A DNA stretch of 64,000 nt from Pararhizobium polonicum (GTDB lineage Bacteria; Pseudomonadota; Alphaproteobacteria; Rhizobiales; Rhizobiaceae): contig NZ_LGLV01000006.1 of the NCBI RefSeq assembly GCF_001687365.1, forward strand, positions 310,001-374,000, written 5' to 3'. Of the stretch, positions 52,007 through 60,866 are shown piece after piece (the stretch's first letter is position 1; each line of letters opens with the position of its first letter). Position numbers and translations under genes: made by a program. The notes beneath the pieces are model-generated. The model searched no databases. It saw only the letters and a list, made by a program, of their open reading frames with translations, and was not told the DNA's origin.

Positions 52007-53134
52007 TCAGGTATTGTCCGGGCTCTGGCCCAGAAGCTCATCCGGCGTGAAGACCGGAAAGCAGTTCGGATAGCCTGTCGTGGTGTAGAACGTGTCCGGC
52101 AGCTTGGGGAAGAAGTCGGTGCCTTCCTTCAGCTCGGCATTGTCCTTGCTCGGGATCGGCAGGAAGACCTTCTGCGGCAGGGCATTGCCCTCCAGAAGCG
52201 AGACGATGGCTTCGAGCGATACGGAAGACATGACCGGAGCCTGTGCTGCCGTTACGCCTGGATACTTGCCTTCGGCAAGCAGCCTGCGGGTGCCGTTACC
52301 GGCATCGCCGCCGAAGGGAACGACCGGGTGATTGGCATTCTTCATCGCATTGAGCGCACCGATCGAGCCTTCCTGCACCATGACGCCGTCGAACTGGCCA
52401 TTGGTGGCGATCGCATCGGCCGTTACCTTCTGGACCGTACCAGCATCCCAGTTGCCAACGACCTGAACAACCTTCAGGCCGGGTTCCTTGTCGAGCACGG
52501 AACGCATACCGTCATGATTGTCGCGGTCGGTTGCGTTGCCGGGAAGGCCGGAGACCTCCAGCACGCTGCCCTCGACCTTGCCCTTGGCTTGCCTGATCCC
52601 GTCGACGACGGCCTGCGCCTTCATCTTGCCAAGCTCGAACTGGTTCTCGTTTACCTGAACGATCTCATCGGTATCGAGCACGTTGTCGAACGGTACGAGC
52701 ACCGTGCCGGCCTGCGCGGCGCGCTTGATCACGGCCTTGAAGGCGGTCGGGTTGACAGCGATGAAGCTGATGCCGTCATAGCCGGCAGCGATGAAGTTAT
52801 CGATCGCCGCGATCTGTGCCGCGCTGTCATTACCGACGGAGACGACGGTGAATTCGGCGAGCTTCGCTTTGTTCTCCGGACGGGCCGCCCAAGCCTTGGC
52901 GCCCTGGATAGCCGTCACGCGCCAGTCGTTGCCGGCAAAGCCGTTGACGAAGGCGATCTTGTAGGGCCCGTCACGCTTTTCGTAGCGAATGACCTTGGCA
53001 TTGTCGGGTGCCGGCGAAAAGCATTCCGGACGATAGGTGTCCTCCGCGTAGGCCACGCTGAACCCGGTGGAGAGCGCGGTGAACGCGCAAAGGCTTGCGG
53101 CCATCGTGAAGACGGCCTTTCCATTGTATTTCAC
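52007..53134 (-). CDS. Ribose-type periplasmic binding protein for a putative acid sugar
   Basis: A 375-residue type I binding protein. The start is GTG 53134 (VKYNGKAVFTMAASLCAFTA), with GGGAGG spaced correctly upstream; the frame is open further into the promoter but that part is not protein-like. A signal peptide ends near AYA at about residue 28. The mature domain has VNGFAGNDWRVTAIQGAKAW, AAGYDGISFIAVNPTAF and EVSGLPGNATDRDNHDGM. It is somewhat longer than RbsB. A probable GntR/LacI operator sits before it. Cargo is inferred from ltnD/otn neighbours. Confidence 0.88.
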   Translation of the reverse strand: MKYNGKAVFTMAASLCAFTALSTGFSVAYAEDTYRPECFSPAPDNAKVIRYEKRDGPYKIAFVNGFAGNDWRVTAIQGAKAWAARPENKAKLAEFTVVSVGNDSAAQIAAIDNFIAAGYDGISFIAVNPTAFKAVIKRAAQAGTVLVPFDNVLDTDEIVQVNENQFELGKMKAQAVVDGIRQAKGKVEGSVLEVSGLPGNATDRDNHDGMRSVLDKEPGLKVVQVVGNWDAGTVQKVTADAIATNGQFDGVMVQEGSIGALNAMKNANHPVVPFGGDAGNGTRRLLAEGKYPGVTAAQAPVMSSVSLEAIVSLLEGNALPQKVFLPIPSKDNAELKEGTDFFPKLPDTFYTTTGYPNCFPVFTPDELLGQSPDNT

Positions 53135-53178
53135 GGTATTTCCTCCCAAAAAACGTCGAATCTCGTCCCTGAGCGCCA

Positions 53179-53251
53179 ATGACAGCGCTAACATAAAAAT
53201 AATAAGCACAGGCTCTGGCCTTGCGCAAGAGAAATATGTTAGCGCTGTCAT
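53179..53251. promoter_or_regulatory. Pair of inverted LacI-type operators
   Basis: ATGACAGCGCTAACAT at 53179-53194 and its exact reverse complement ATGTTAGCGCTGTCAT at 53236-53251 lie between the divergent binding-protein and LacI genes. The arms extend to 17 bp. Each resembles the ATGTTACCGGTAACAT operator of gluconate repressors. Centres are 57 bp apart, suiting a tetrameric or looped repressor. Confidence 0.75.
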
Positions 53252-53303
53252 AATGACTTTCCGGGGGTATGGACGGCCTTTTCGGAATAGGGAGAAGAGC
53301 CAG

Positions 53304-54305
53304 ATGTTGCAGGATATGCCGACGCTGACGGATGTGGCGAAGCTGGCGGGCGTCAGCGAAATCACCGTTTCGCGCGTTGTGCGCAACAAGGGGCCGATCG
53401 CCGACGCAACCCGCACGCGCGTTCTCTCGGCGATCGAAAAGCTGGGTTACGTGCCGAACCGCGCCGCGGGTTCGCTCGCCTCCTCCGGCTCGCAATTGAT
53501 GGGCGTGCTCCTGCCGTCGCTCTCCAATATCGTCTTTCCCGAGGTCCTGCGCGGCATTCACTCGGCACTTGCCTCGACCGGTTACCAGCCACTCATCGGC
53601 GTGACCGATTACGATCTGAAGACTGAGCAGGGCATCGTTTCCTCGCTTCTTGCCTGGCAGCCGGCGGCCATCATCATGACCGGCTTCGATCACACCGATG
53701 CGACGCGGCGCATGCTTGCCAACAGCCGGGTGCGGGTGGCGGAACTGATGGATATCGACGCCGACCCGATCGACATCGCCGTCGGGCTCTCCCATCGCCG
53801 CGCCGGTTTCGATGCCGGACGGCATCTCATTTCCCGGGGGTATCGCCGCTTCGGCTATGTCGGCCACGACTGGGATGCCGATCGGCGGGCGCGGCTGCGC
53901 TACGAAGGGCTGTGCACGGCGCTGGCCGAGGCCGGACTGACGCTTGAGGCCGAGCAGCGCTTTGCCGGACCAAGTTCGACCATTGCCGGCCGCGATACGC
54001 TGGCTGCGATGATGGCGAAAAATCCCACGATCGATGTTGCGGTGTTTTCCAACGACGACATGGCCGTCGGCGGCTTTTTTTACTGCCTGACGGCGGGTAT
54101 CGCTGTGAAGGAAAAGCTGGCTCTGTTCGGCTTCAACGGGCTCGATATCGGCCAGTCGCTGCCCATGCCTCTGTCGACCGTGCGCTCCAACCGCTTCCTC
54201 ATCGGCAAGATTGCCGTCGAGAAACTGCTGGAGAGTGGCGAGCGGCCAACGGAAAAGCAGATCATCGATACCGGTTACGAAATCGTCGCAGGCGCCACCG
54301 CCTGA
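53304..54305 (+). CDS. LacI family regulator (gluconate repressor-like)
   Basis: A 333-residue protein from ATG 53304 after GGAGAAGAG. The helix-turn-helix LTDVAKLAGVSEITVSRVVR is followed by the hinge and a periplasmic-binding-like domain with GVLLPSLSNIVFPEVLRGIH. It resembles LacI-type GntR repressors of gluconate and other acid sugars. It is divergent from the importer operon and upstream of otnK/otnC on the same strand, so it should control both through the paired operators at 53179-53251. Confidence 0.9.
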   Translation: MLQDMPTLTDVAKLAGVSEITVSRVVRNKGPIADATRTRVLSAIEKLGYVPNRAAGSLASSGSQLMGVLLPSLSNIVFPEVLRGIHSALASTGYQPLIGVTDYDLKTEQGIVSSLLAWQPAAIIMTGFDHTDATRRMLANSRVRVAELMDIDADPIDIAVGLSHRRAGFDAGRHLISRGYRRFGYVGHDWDADRRARLRYEGLCTALAEAGLTLEAEQRFAGPSSTIAGRDTLAAMMAKNPTIDVAVFSNDDMAVGGFFYCLTAGIAVKEKLALFGFNGLDIGQSLPMPLSTVRSNRFLIGKIAVEKLLESGERPTEKQIIDTGYEIVAGATA

Positions 54306-54340
54306 CGGCATCATCTTTTGTGTTTGAGGAGTTGAGAACC

Positions 54341-55603
54341 ATGCTTTTAGGTGCTGTGGCGGATGACCTGACGGGGGCGACGGATCTCGCCTTGACGCTT
54401 GCCCGGGAGGGCATGCGGACGGTCCAGGTCGTCGGCGTTCCGGCTGCGGGTTTTGACTTCGGCGATGCCGAAGCCGTGGTGATCGCCCTGAAGTCGCGGA
54501 CGATACCGGCAAGCGAAGCCATCGCGCTTTCTCTTGACGCAGCGCGCTGCCTGCGTGCTGCCGGCGCCGAGCAGATCATCTTCAAATATTGTTCGACGTT
54601 CGATTCGACACCGGAAGGCAATATCGGTCCGGTGACGGATGCGCTGATGGAGCTGCTGGGCACATCGCTGACCCTTGCCTGCCCGGCCTTCCCGACCAAT
54701 GGCCGCACCGTTTACCGCGGCCATCTCTTCTTCGGTGATCTGCTGTTGTCGGACAGTCCGATGAAGGATCATCCGCTGACGCCGATGACCGATGCCAATC
54801 TGGTGCGCGTGCTGCAGGCGCAGTCTCGCTCCAAGGTCGGCCTGATCTCGCATGACATCGTGGATAACGGCAGCAATGCGATTGCGGCGGCCTTCGAGGC
54901 GGCGGCCGGCACCGGACATCAGGTTGTGCTCGTCGATGCGGTTACCGACGAGCATCTTCGCGCCATTGGCCGGGCTGCGGCCGGTATGGCGCTGATCACC
55001 GGCGGATCCGGCATTGCCATCGGCCTGCCCGATAATTTCCGGCGTGCCGGCAAGCTGGCCGGTCCGTCCGCCGACGGGTTTGCCGCACCCGAAGGGCCTG
55101 CCGTGATGCTGGCCGGCTCCTGCTCGGCCGCCACACGGCGCCAGATCGGAGCCGCGATCGCGGCCGGCGTGCCGGTCCTGAAAATCGACCCGCTCGATAT
55201 CGCCGCAGGCAGGACGCGACCGCAGACCGTTACGGATTGGGTGCTTTCTGCGCGGGACAGCATTCCGCTCGTCTATTCCAGCGCCGATCCGGCCGACGTG
55301 CGCAAGGCGCAGGACGTGCTTGGCCGTGACAGGGCGGGCGCGCTGGTGGAGGAGCTTCTGGCGGATGTCGCAATCGCTCTGCGGGCGGATGGTTACAACA
55401 GGTTTCTCGTTGCCGGCGGCGAAACCTCCGGCGCGGTGGTGAATGCGCTCGGTGTTCAGGCCATGCGGATTGGCCCCGAGATCGATCCGGGTGTTCCCTG
55501 GACCTGCAGCATTGGCGATGACCGGCCGGTGGCGCTGGCGCTGAAATCCGGCAATTTCGGCGCAGACGACTTTTTCCTCAAGGCATGGAGGCTGCTACGA
55601 TGA
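54341..55603 (+). CDS. otnK: 3-oxo-tetronate kinase, DUF1537 family (OtnK)
   Basis: A 420-residue four-carbon acid sugar kinase from ATG 54341. The N-terminal substrate domain begins MLLGAVADDLTGATDLALTL, with FKYCSTFDSTPEGNIGPVTD and CPAFPTNGRTVYRGHLFF. The C-terminal nucleotide domain contains VAGGETSGAVVNALG. In the pathway it phosphorylates 3-oxo-tetronate at C4 using ATP. The gene overlaps otnC by 4 nt. Members act on L- or D-tetronates; the choice here cannot be read from sequence. Confidence 0.92.
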   Translation: MLLGAVADDLTGATDLALTLAREGMRTVQVVGVPAAGFDFGDAEAVVIALKSRTIPASEAIALSLDAARCLRAAGAEQIIFKYCSTFDSTPEGNIGPVTDALMELLGTSLTLACPAFPTNGRTVYRGHLFFGDLLLSDSPMKDHPLTPMTDANLVRVLQAQSRSKVGLISHDIVDNGSNAIAAAFEAAAGTGHQVVLVDAVTDEHLRAIGRAAAGMALITGGSGIAIGLPDNFRRAGKLAGPSADGFAAPEGPAVMLAGSCSAATRRQIGAAIAAGVPVLKIDPLDIAAGRTRPQTVTDWVLSARDSIPLVYSSADPADVRKAQDVLGRDRAGALVEELLADVAIALRADGYNRFLVAGGETSGAVVNALGVQAMRIGPEIDPGVPWTCSIGDDRPVALALKSGNFGADDFFLKAWRLLR

Positions 55604-56238
55604 CCGCGATCCTCTCGGAAGAAACCAAACTGCGCGACCAGATCGTCAGCGTCGGAAAATCCATTTTCGACCGGGGCCTGACCTTCGGCTCGACCGGAAA
55701 TATCAGCGCGCGGCTGTCCAGCGGGGAACTGCTGATGACGCCGACCAATGCGTCGCTCGGTAGCCTGGCGCCGGAACGGCTGTCGCGCTTTTCGGCCGAG
55801 GGTGTTCACACCGGTGGCGACAAGCCGACGAAGGAAGCCTTCCTGCACCAGTGCATGTACTGCCAGCAGAAGATGAGCGGCGCCGTCGTGCATCTGCATT
55901 CCACCTATGCCGTTGCCGTCAGTATTCTTGCCGACATCGATCCGGACGACGTGCTGCCGCCATTGACGGCGTATTATGTCATGCGCGTCGGCTCCCTGCC
56001 GCTGGTGCCGTATTTCCCGCCGGGCGACAAAGCGCTGGCCGATGCCGTCGCGGAAAAGGCAAAGACAAGCCATGCGGTGCTGCTTGCCAACCATGGCCCC
56101 GTTGTCGCCGGAAAGACATTGCTCGATGCGCAATATGCGACCGAGGAACTGGAGGAGACGGCAAAGCTGTTCTTCATCCTGCGCGGGCAACCGGTCCGGC
56201 CATTGACCGGAGCCCAGAGAGAGCAATTGCGCGGATAG
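55600..56238 (+). CDS. otnC: 3-oxo-tetronate 4-phosphate decarboxylase, class II aldolase family (OtnC)
   Basis: A 212-residue class II aldolase/adducin-type protein. The phosphate and substrate loops are TFGSTGNISARL and LMTPTNASLGSL. Zinc ligands are in VVHLHSTYAVA and the later ANHGPVVAG, with a catalytic acid in PTKEAFLHQ. It decarboxylates the phosphorylated 3-oxo acid to dihydroxyacetone phosphate, joining acid-sugar breakdown to central metabolism. ATG 55600 lies in the OtnK stop (ATGA), with GGAGG 10 nt upstream. Confidence 0.9.
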   Translation: MTAILSEETKLRDQIVSVGKSIFDRGLTFGSTGNISARLSSGELLMTPTNASLGSLAPERLSRFSAEGVHTGGDKPTKEAFLHQCMYCQQKMSGAVVHLHSTYAVAVSILADIDPDDVLPPLTAYYVMRVGSLPLVPYFPPGDKALADAVAEKAKTSHAVLLANHGPVVAGKTLLDAQYATEELEETAKLFFILRGQPVRPLTGAQREQLRG

Positions 56239-56330
56239 CCGACACGCTGCCGGTTTCGCCGTTAGGCAGGGTTCGGTCCTGGCCGATATGGCGTCCCTCG
56301 GACGTTTAGGTGCCGACGGACGCCCGGTGT

Positions 56331-57470
56331 TTACGGATATGCGGTTGCGCCGTCCGGTTTCTTGGTGATCTTGCGCTCCCAATGGATGTAGTCTTCCGTT
56401 ATCAGGGCTTTTTCATCGATCTCGATGCCCCAGCCGGGTCGGTCGGGGCGAAGCTGCATATGTCCGTCCACCGGAACATAAGGGTCGAGAGCCCAGGGTG
56501 CGTGCACATGCGGCTTGTATTCCAGAATCTTGAAATTCGGCTGCGTGGCGCAAAAATGGATATTCACGGCCGTGGCAAGGGGCCCCATGGGATTGTGCGG
56601 TGCGACCGTGACGTAATGGGCTTCGGCGATTGCCGCGATACGCCGCATTTCGGTCACGCCGCCCACCACGCAAATGTCGGGCTGGATGATGTCCGCGCCC
56701 CGCGCGGTCAGCAGCGCCAGGAATTCAAAGCGGTTGTAGAGCGATTCTCCCGTTGCCAGCGGTACCGTCACCTTTGATTTGAGCTCGGCCCAGGCGGGAA
56801 TATGTTCCGGCCGGATCGGCTCTTCGTAGAAGAGGGGATCGTAGGGCGCGATCGCAGCTGCCAGCTGCACGGCCTGATAGGGCTCGTAGATCTTGGCGTG
56901 CGCGTCAAAGGCAAATTCGAAATGCGACGGCGTGATTTCGCGGATCTTGCCGAAATAGTCGCCGGTTTCCTTGACCAGTTCGCCCCAGCGGCTGTTGTGA
57001 AGATCGCGCCTGTAGGGGCTGAGCTTGAACGCGGTGTAGCCGAAATCCTGGTTCAGCTGAAGCGTCTGGTCCAGTGCTGCTTCCGGATCGGGTGCCGTGT
57101 AGACGCCACAATAGATCCTGACGCGGTCGCGAACGTTGCCGCCGAGCAGCATGTAGACCGGCAGGCCTGCCGCCTTTCCGGCAATATCCCACAAGGCGTG
57201 GTCGATCGCTGAAATGGCAGCCAGCCCCAGGGCACCCGGCGGAAAACGAGCCTGCTGATTGAGCTTGAGGATCAGGTATTCGACACGGCGGGGGTCCTCG
57301 CCTTCGATCTGGTGAAACAGATAATCGAGCATCGGCGGAAGAGCCCAATCTGGACCATGATTATAGGCTTCACCCCATCCCGAAATGCCTTCGCTGGTCT
57401 CGATCTTGACCAGAAGGCGGGGGCGATCGTCGACGCGCTGCATGTACGTCTTCAGGGCAGTAATGTGCAT
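56331..57470 (-). CDS. Enolase-superfamily sugar acid dehydratase (mandelate racemase group)
   Basis: A 379-residue protein from ATG 57470 with GGAGAATTGCA upstream. Metal ligands are Asp189 (FDAHAKI), Glu216 (FYEEPIRPEH) and Glu242 (ATGESLYNRF); likely acid/base residues are His191 and His292 (APHNPMGPLATA). The layout is that of D-galactonate/mannonate dehydratase-like members, which remove water from an aldonic or aldaric acid to give a 2-keto-3-deoxy acid. The DapA-family gene 13 bp upstream would then process that product. The exact sugar acid is not determined. Confidence 0.87.
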   Translation of the reverse strand: MHITALKTYMQRVDDRPRLLVKIETSEGISGWGEAYNHGPDWALPPMLDYLFHQIEGEDPRRVEYLILKLNQQARFPPGALGLAAISAIDHALWDIAGKAAGLPVYMLLGGNVRDRVRIYCGVYTAPDPEAALDQTLQLNQDFGYTAFKLSPYRRDLHNSRWGELVKETGDYFGKIREITPSHFEFAFDAHAKIYEPYQAVQLAAAIAPYDPLFYEEPIRPEHIPAWAELKSKVTVPLATGESLYNRFEFLALLTARGADIIQPDICVVGGVTEMRRIAAIAEAHYVTVAPHNPMGPLATAVNIHFCATQPNFKILEYKPHVHAPWALDPYVPVDGHMQLRPDRPGWGIEIDEKALITEDYIHWERKITKKPDGATAYP

Positions 57471-57483
57471 TGCAATTCTCCGG

Positions 57484-58404
57484 TCAGGCCGCGCGCGTTT
57501 CGCCGTCGACACGTTCGACGATTTCTCTCAGGTTCTTTCGTTCCAGTTCATCCAGCGTCTCCACGCCCGGCAGCCTGACCGGCCCGACGTCATTACCCAG
57601 CATTCCCAGCGCTTCCTTGACGACGGTGACATTGGCGCCATTGAGATATTTCGTCCGCATCGCCTCAAAGCCTGCGATCCCATCGATCAGTTCACGAGCC
57701 TTCGCGTAATCGCCGGCTTCCAGCGCGCGGTGAATCGCATGCGAGCGCTCGGGGAAGACATTGACCAGACCGGAGGTGAAGCCGCGCGCGCCCATCGCGT
57801 AGAATGCCGGTGCCCAGCCTTCCGCCAATCCGCAGACCCAGATTGCCGGAGCGTCCTTTGTCGAGCGGATCACGTCTGCAAGCAGCATCAGATTGCCGGA
57901 CGCAAATTTGATACCGGCAATGTTCGGATGGAGCGCGAGTGTGCGGAAGTCGGCGACGGAAAAGGTGTCGCTTCTGACATAGGCGATGACCGGCACGCTG
58001 CAGCTGTCGGCCAGCTCCAGAAAATACTTCGCCTGATAGGCCGGGCCGGCAAACGGGTCCATCGGATGGTGTCCCATGATCGCGTCGACGCCTTCGGCGA
58101 TCGCGTCACGTGCCAGTGCCTTTGCTTCTGTCAGCGATCTGCCGACGGCAGCGCTGACAAGGGCTTTGCCGTCTGCTGCCTGGATTGTCGTGCGGTGGAC
58201 CAGGCGCACTTCGTCGAGGGACAGGGTGAAGAACTCACCGGTATTGCCGGCCGCCATCAGATTGTGGACGCGCGCAGCCGCCAGCTTTTCGATCAGCGCT
58301 TTCAGCTTGGTGGCATCGACACTTCCATCGGCGGCATAGGGCGTGACGGGCACACCCGATATGCCCGTCAGGGCCTGCCGAACTCTCGCAACAGCTTCGC
58401 TCAC
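57484..58404 (-). CDS. DapA-family lyase/dehydratase for a keto-deoxy sugar acid
   Basis: A 306-residue class I aldolase-like TIM barrel. The Schiff-base lysine is Lys166 (AGIKFASGN), the tyrosine is Tyr142 (VIAYVRSD), and the pyruvate-binding loop is AAGNTGEFFTL at 51-61. It starts at GTG 58404 with AGAGGAAATTTGAC upstream, one base after the stop of the GntR gene. Lysine synthesis is unlikely in this setting. A 2-keto-3-deoxy acid aldolase or 5-dehydro-4-deoxyglucarate dehydratase role fits the adjacent enolase-family dehydratase. Confidence 0.85.
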   Translation of the reverse strand: MSEAVARVRQALTGISGVPVTPYAADGSVDATKLKALIEKLAAARVHNLMAAGNTGEFFTLSLDEVRLVHRTTIQAADGKALVSAAVGRSLTEAKALARDAIAEGVDAIMGHHPMDPFAGPAYQAKYFLELADSCSVPVIAYVRSDTFSVADFRTLALHPNIAGIKFASGNLMLLADVIRSTKDAPAIWVCGLAEGWAPAFYAMGARGFTSGLVNVFPERSHAIHRALEAGDYAKARELIDGIAGFEAMRTKYLNGANVTVVKEALGMLGNDVGPVRLPGVETLDELERKNLREIVERVDGETRAA

Positions 58405-58405
58405 G

Positions 58406-59116
58406 TCAAATTTCCTCTTTGTTTTTGAAAACGATCTTCAGATATGTCTCGCCGGACCGCACGACGTGATCGCGCATCACGCGCTCCGATTTATCGGTAT
58501 CGCCGGCAGTGATCGCGGCGGCGATTGCAGAATGTTCGTTGAGCGCGATTTCACGCTCGGTCGGGTCGGAATGGATGATGCGCCGGATGCTGGCATCGTA
58601 GAATTGCTGCCGCTCGATCATTCGTGCCAGATACTGGCACTGGGAGGCCGTATGGATCTGATCGTGGAAGCTCTCGTTCAGCGCGATCAGATCATCGGGG
58701 GCACCGTTCCTGGTCGCCTCGACCATGAGATTGATGGTGGCTTGAAGATCGCTTGCCGCGGGTTTCGTCAGCCGCTTTGCCGCCAGATGGGCGATCATCG
58801 ATTCGAGTGCTGCGCGGGCCAGGATCATTTCCTCGGCCCAGTTCGCGTCGAACCGGATCAGAACGCCCCGGCGCGGCAATGTCTCGACCAGTCCCTCGGT
58901 CTCGAGCTGACGCAACGCTTCCTTGATCGGCGTGGTGCTGACCCCAAGCTGCTCGGCGAGCTGGCGCTCGTTCACGCGCTCGTTCACGCCAAACCGGCCC
59001 GACAGGATCGCACTGCGAAGCGTGCGATGGACGTGATCGCGCAGCGTCGTCAAGAAGCGGGGATCGAGCTTTTCGATCCGCTCGTCATGCGGCGATAGGC
59101 CGGCATCTTCCTTCAT
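58406..59116 (-). CDS. GntR family regulator, FadR subfamily (FCD domain)
   Basis: A 236-residue protein from ATG 59116, with GGGGGAA 9 nt upstream; a TTG two codons earlier is possible. The winged helix spans about residues 25-90 (VNERQLAEQLGVSTTPIKEA). An all-helical FCD domain follows, with metal-binding histidines in NESFHDQIH and LNEHSAIAAAI. FCD regulators usually sense sugar acids or organic acids through a bound metal. It is co-transcribed with the dehydratase genes and divergent from the importer; the palindrome at 59157-59172 is its likely site. Confidence 0.9.
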   Translation of the reverse strand: MKEDAGLSPHDERIEKLDPRFLTTLRDHVHRTLRSAILSGRFGVNERVNERQLAEQLGVSTTPIKEALRQLETEGLVETLPRRGVLIRFDANWAEEMILARAALESMIAHLAAKRLTKPAASDLQATINLMVEATRNGAPDDLIALNESFHDQIHTASQCQYLARMIERQQFYDASIRRIIHSDPTEREIALNEHSAIAAAITAGDTDKSERVMRDHVVRSGETYLKIVFKNKEEI

Positions 59117-59156
59117 CTGCAAAATTCCCCCGTTGACGTCTGTCGCATTCTGTGAG

Positions 59157-59172
59157 ATCTGATATACCAGAT
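59157..59172. promoter_or_regulatory. Candidate FadR-type GntR operator
   Basis: ATCTGATATACCAGAT has 7 of 8 half-site matches and the TG-n-TATAC-CA core usual for FCD-type GntR regulators. It lies between the divergent GntR and importer genes. Confidence 0.6.
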
Positions 59173-59239
59173 TTCAGGTCGATGTCGATATGAAATTTTG
59201 GTTTATCGGGCCGGTGAGGGGCCTTTGGGAGGAGTTTCC

Positions 59240-60841
59240 ATGGAAATGCTAAGGCGCCATTTTTTGATGACGACGGCGATCGCGGTTGCAACTCTTGCCG
59301 CGCCTATTGCCGTCAGGGCCGCAACGCCGGACGATCAGCTGGTCATCGCCTTGAACATGTCTTCGATGCGCGGGCTTGATCCGAACGAGATCAACCAGCT
59401 TGAAGCAGCCGAAGTGGTCGCCAATCTCTATGAGCGCCTTGTCGTTCTTCCCGCTGAGAACATCACCGAGCCGGCCCCCGGACTCGCGGAAAGCTGGACG
59501 GTTTCCGATGACGGCAAGACGTTCACATTCAAGATCCGATCCGGCGTCAAATTTCATTCCGGCAACGCGCTGACGGCAAAGGATGTCGAGTGGTCGTTGC
59601 GCCGTCTCGTCAAGCTGGGCCTGGCTCCGTCCGTCGATCTGCGCCAATGGGGTTTCAGCGAAGACAATGTCGATGGCCTGATCAAGGCGACGGATGACAC
59701 GACACTTGTCCTTCAGACACCGGAAGTCTGGAGCCCGAACCTCATCCTGTTTTCGCTCGCCAGTTTCTCGACATCGATTCTCGACAGCGCTCTGCTGGCG
59801 CAGCATGAGAAAGATGCCGACATGGGGCGTGAATTCCTGCAGACCAACGATGCGGGCTCCGGCCCCTATTCGCTGCGCACGTGGCGCTCCAACGACCTTC
59901 TCCTCGCCGATGCCTTCAAGGGCTATTGGCAGGGTGCACCGAAGATGCGGCGCGTCATTCTGCGCCATCTGCCGGAATCGGCGGCGCAGCGGCTGCAGCT
60001 TGAAGCCGGCGATGTCGATGTCGCGACGCGCCTGTCGTCAACCGACCTCAATGCTCTCGATCAGGACGGCAAGGTCACGATCCAGAAGACGCCCGGATTC
60101 GGCTTTTACTATCTCGCGCTCAACCAGAAGGACGAGATTCTTTCAAACCCGAAAGTCCGTGAAGCGTTCCGTTATCTCATCGACTATGATGGGCTGGCCG
60201 GCACTGTCATGAAATATTACGGCATCAAGCAGCAGACCATCGTTCCGGAAGGGCTTCCCGGTTCGATCGATGAAAATCCCTACAAGCTGGATATCGAGAA
60301 GGCCAAGCAGTTGCTGGCAGAGGCCGGATATCCGGATGGATTCTCCAAGGTTTACTACGCAACGCCGGTGACGCCGGAATACGAGGTTGCCCAGTCGCTA
60401 CAGGCCAATGCGGCCAAGGCCGGCATCAAGCTTGATCTCCAGAGCGGCGATCATATCGGCAAGTTTCGCAGCCGCGAGTTCGAGATATTCTCCGCGCGTT
60501 CCGGCGAGCGCCTGCCGGATCCCCATGCCGTCCTCCAATCCTACGCGACGAATGCCAACAATGCGGATGAGGCCAAACTGACGGGGCTGAATGCGTGGCG
60601 CACAGCCTGGGACGTGCCCAAGGATATTCAGGAGATGGTGGTTGCCGCGGCACATGAGGCCGATCAGGCAAAACGCACCGAACTCTATACGAAAATCAAC
60701 AAGGCCTATCTGGCGGCATCGCCGGCACTGGTGACATCGTTTCGCAGAACGGATGCCAAGGCCGTGCGCAATGCGGTCAAGGGATATGTCGGGCATTCTA
60801 CCTGGTTGACCCGCTGGGACACCGTGTCCAAGGGCGAATGA
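59240..60841 (+). CDS. Dpp/Opp-type ABC transporter binding protein
   Basis: A 533-residue SBP_bac_5 family protein from ATG 59240 after GGGAGGAG. The signal peptide (residues 1-32, ending AVRA) starts with LRRHFLMTTAIAVATLAAPI and may be Tat-like. The mature part has the usual dipeptide-binding layout: PAPGLAESWTVSDDGKTFTF, SGVKFHSGNALTAKDVEWSL and GPYSLRTWRSNDLLLADAFK. Besides peptides this family binds nickel, opines and oligosaccharides or acid sugars. Next to an acid-sugar dehydratase set, a sugar-acid-containing cargo is plausible (inference). Confidence 0.9.
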   Translation: MEMLRRHFLMTTAIAVATLAAPIAVRAATPDDQLVIALNMSSMRGLDPNEINQLEAAEVVANLYERLVVLPAENITEPAPGLAESWTVSDDGKTFTFKIRSGVKFHSGNALTAKDVEWSLRRLVKLGLAPSVDLRQWGFSEDNVDGLIKATDDTTLVLQTPEVWSPNLILFSLASFSTSILDSALLAQHEKDADMGREFLQTNDAGSGPYSLRTWRSNDLLLADAFKGYWQGAPKMRRVILRHLPESAAQRLQLEAGDVDVATRLSSTDLNALDQDGKVTIQKTPGFGFYYLALNQKDEILSNPKVREAFRYLIDYDGLAGTVMKYYGIKQQTIVPEGLPGSIDENPYKLDIEKAKQLLAEAGYPDGFSKVYYATPVTPEYEVAQSLQANAAKAGIKLDLQSGDHIGKFRSREFEIFSARSGERLPDPHAVLQSYATNANNADEAKLTGLNAWRTAWDVPKDIQEMVVAAAHEADQAKRTELYTKINKAYLAASPALVTSFRRTDAKAVRNAVKGYVGHSTWLTRWDTVSKGE

Positions 60842-60866
60842 CCTTGCTCGATCAGGGAAAACGGAC

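Noticed and set aside
57484..58404. 4-hydroxy-tetrahydrodipicolinate synthase (lysine pathway)
   Set aside because: Family membership is clear, but it is co-transcribed with a sugar-acid dehydratase and an FCD regulator, so a keto-deoxy acid substrate is more likely.
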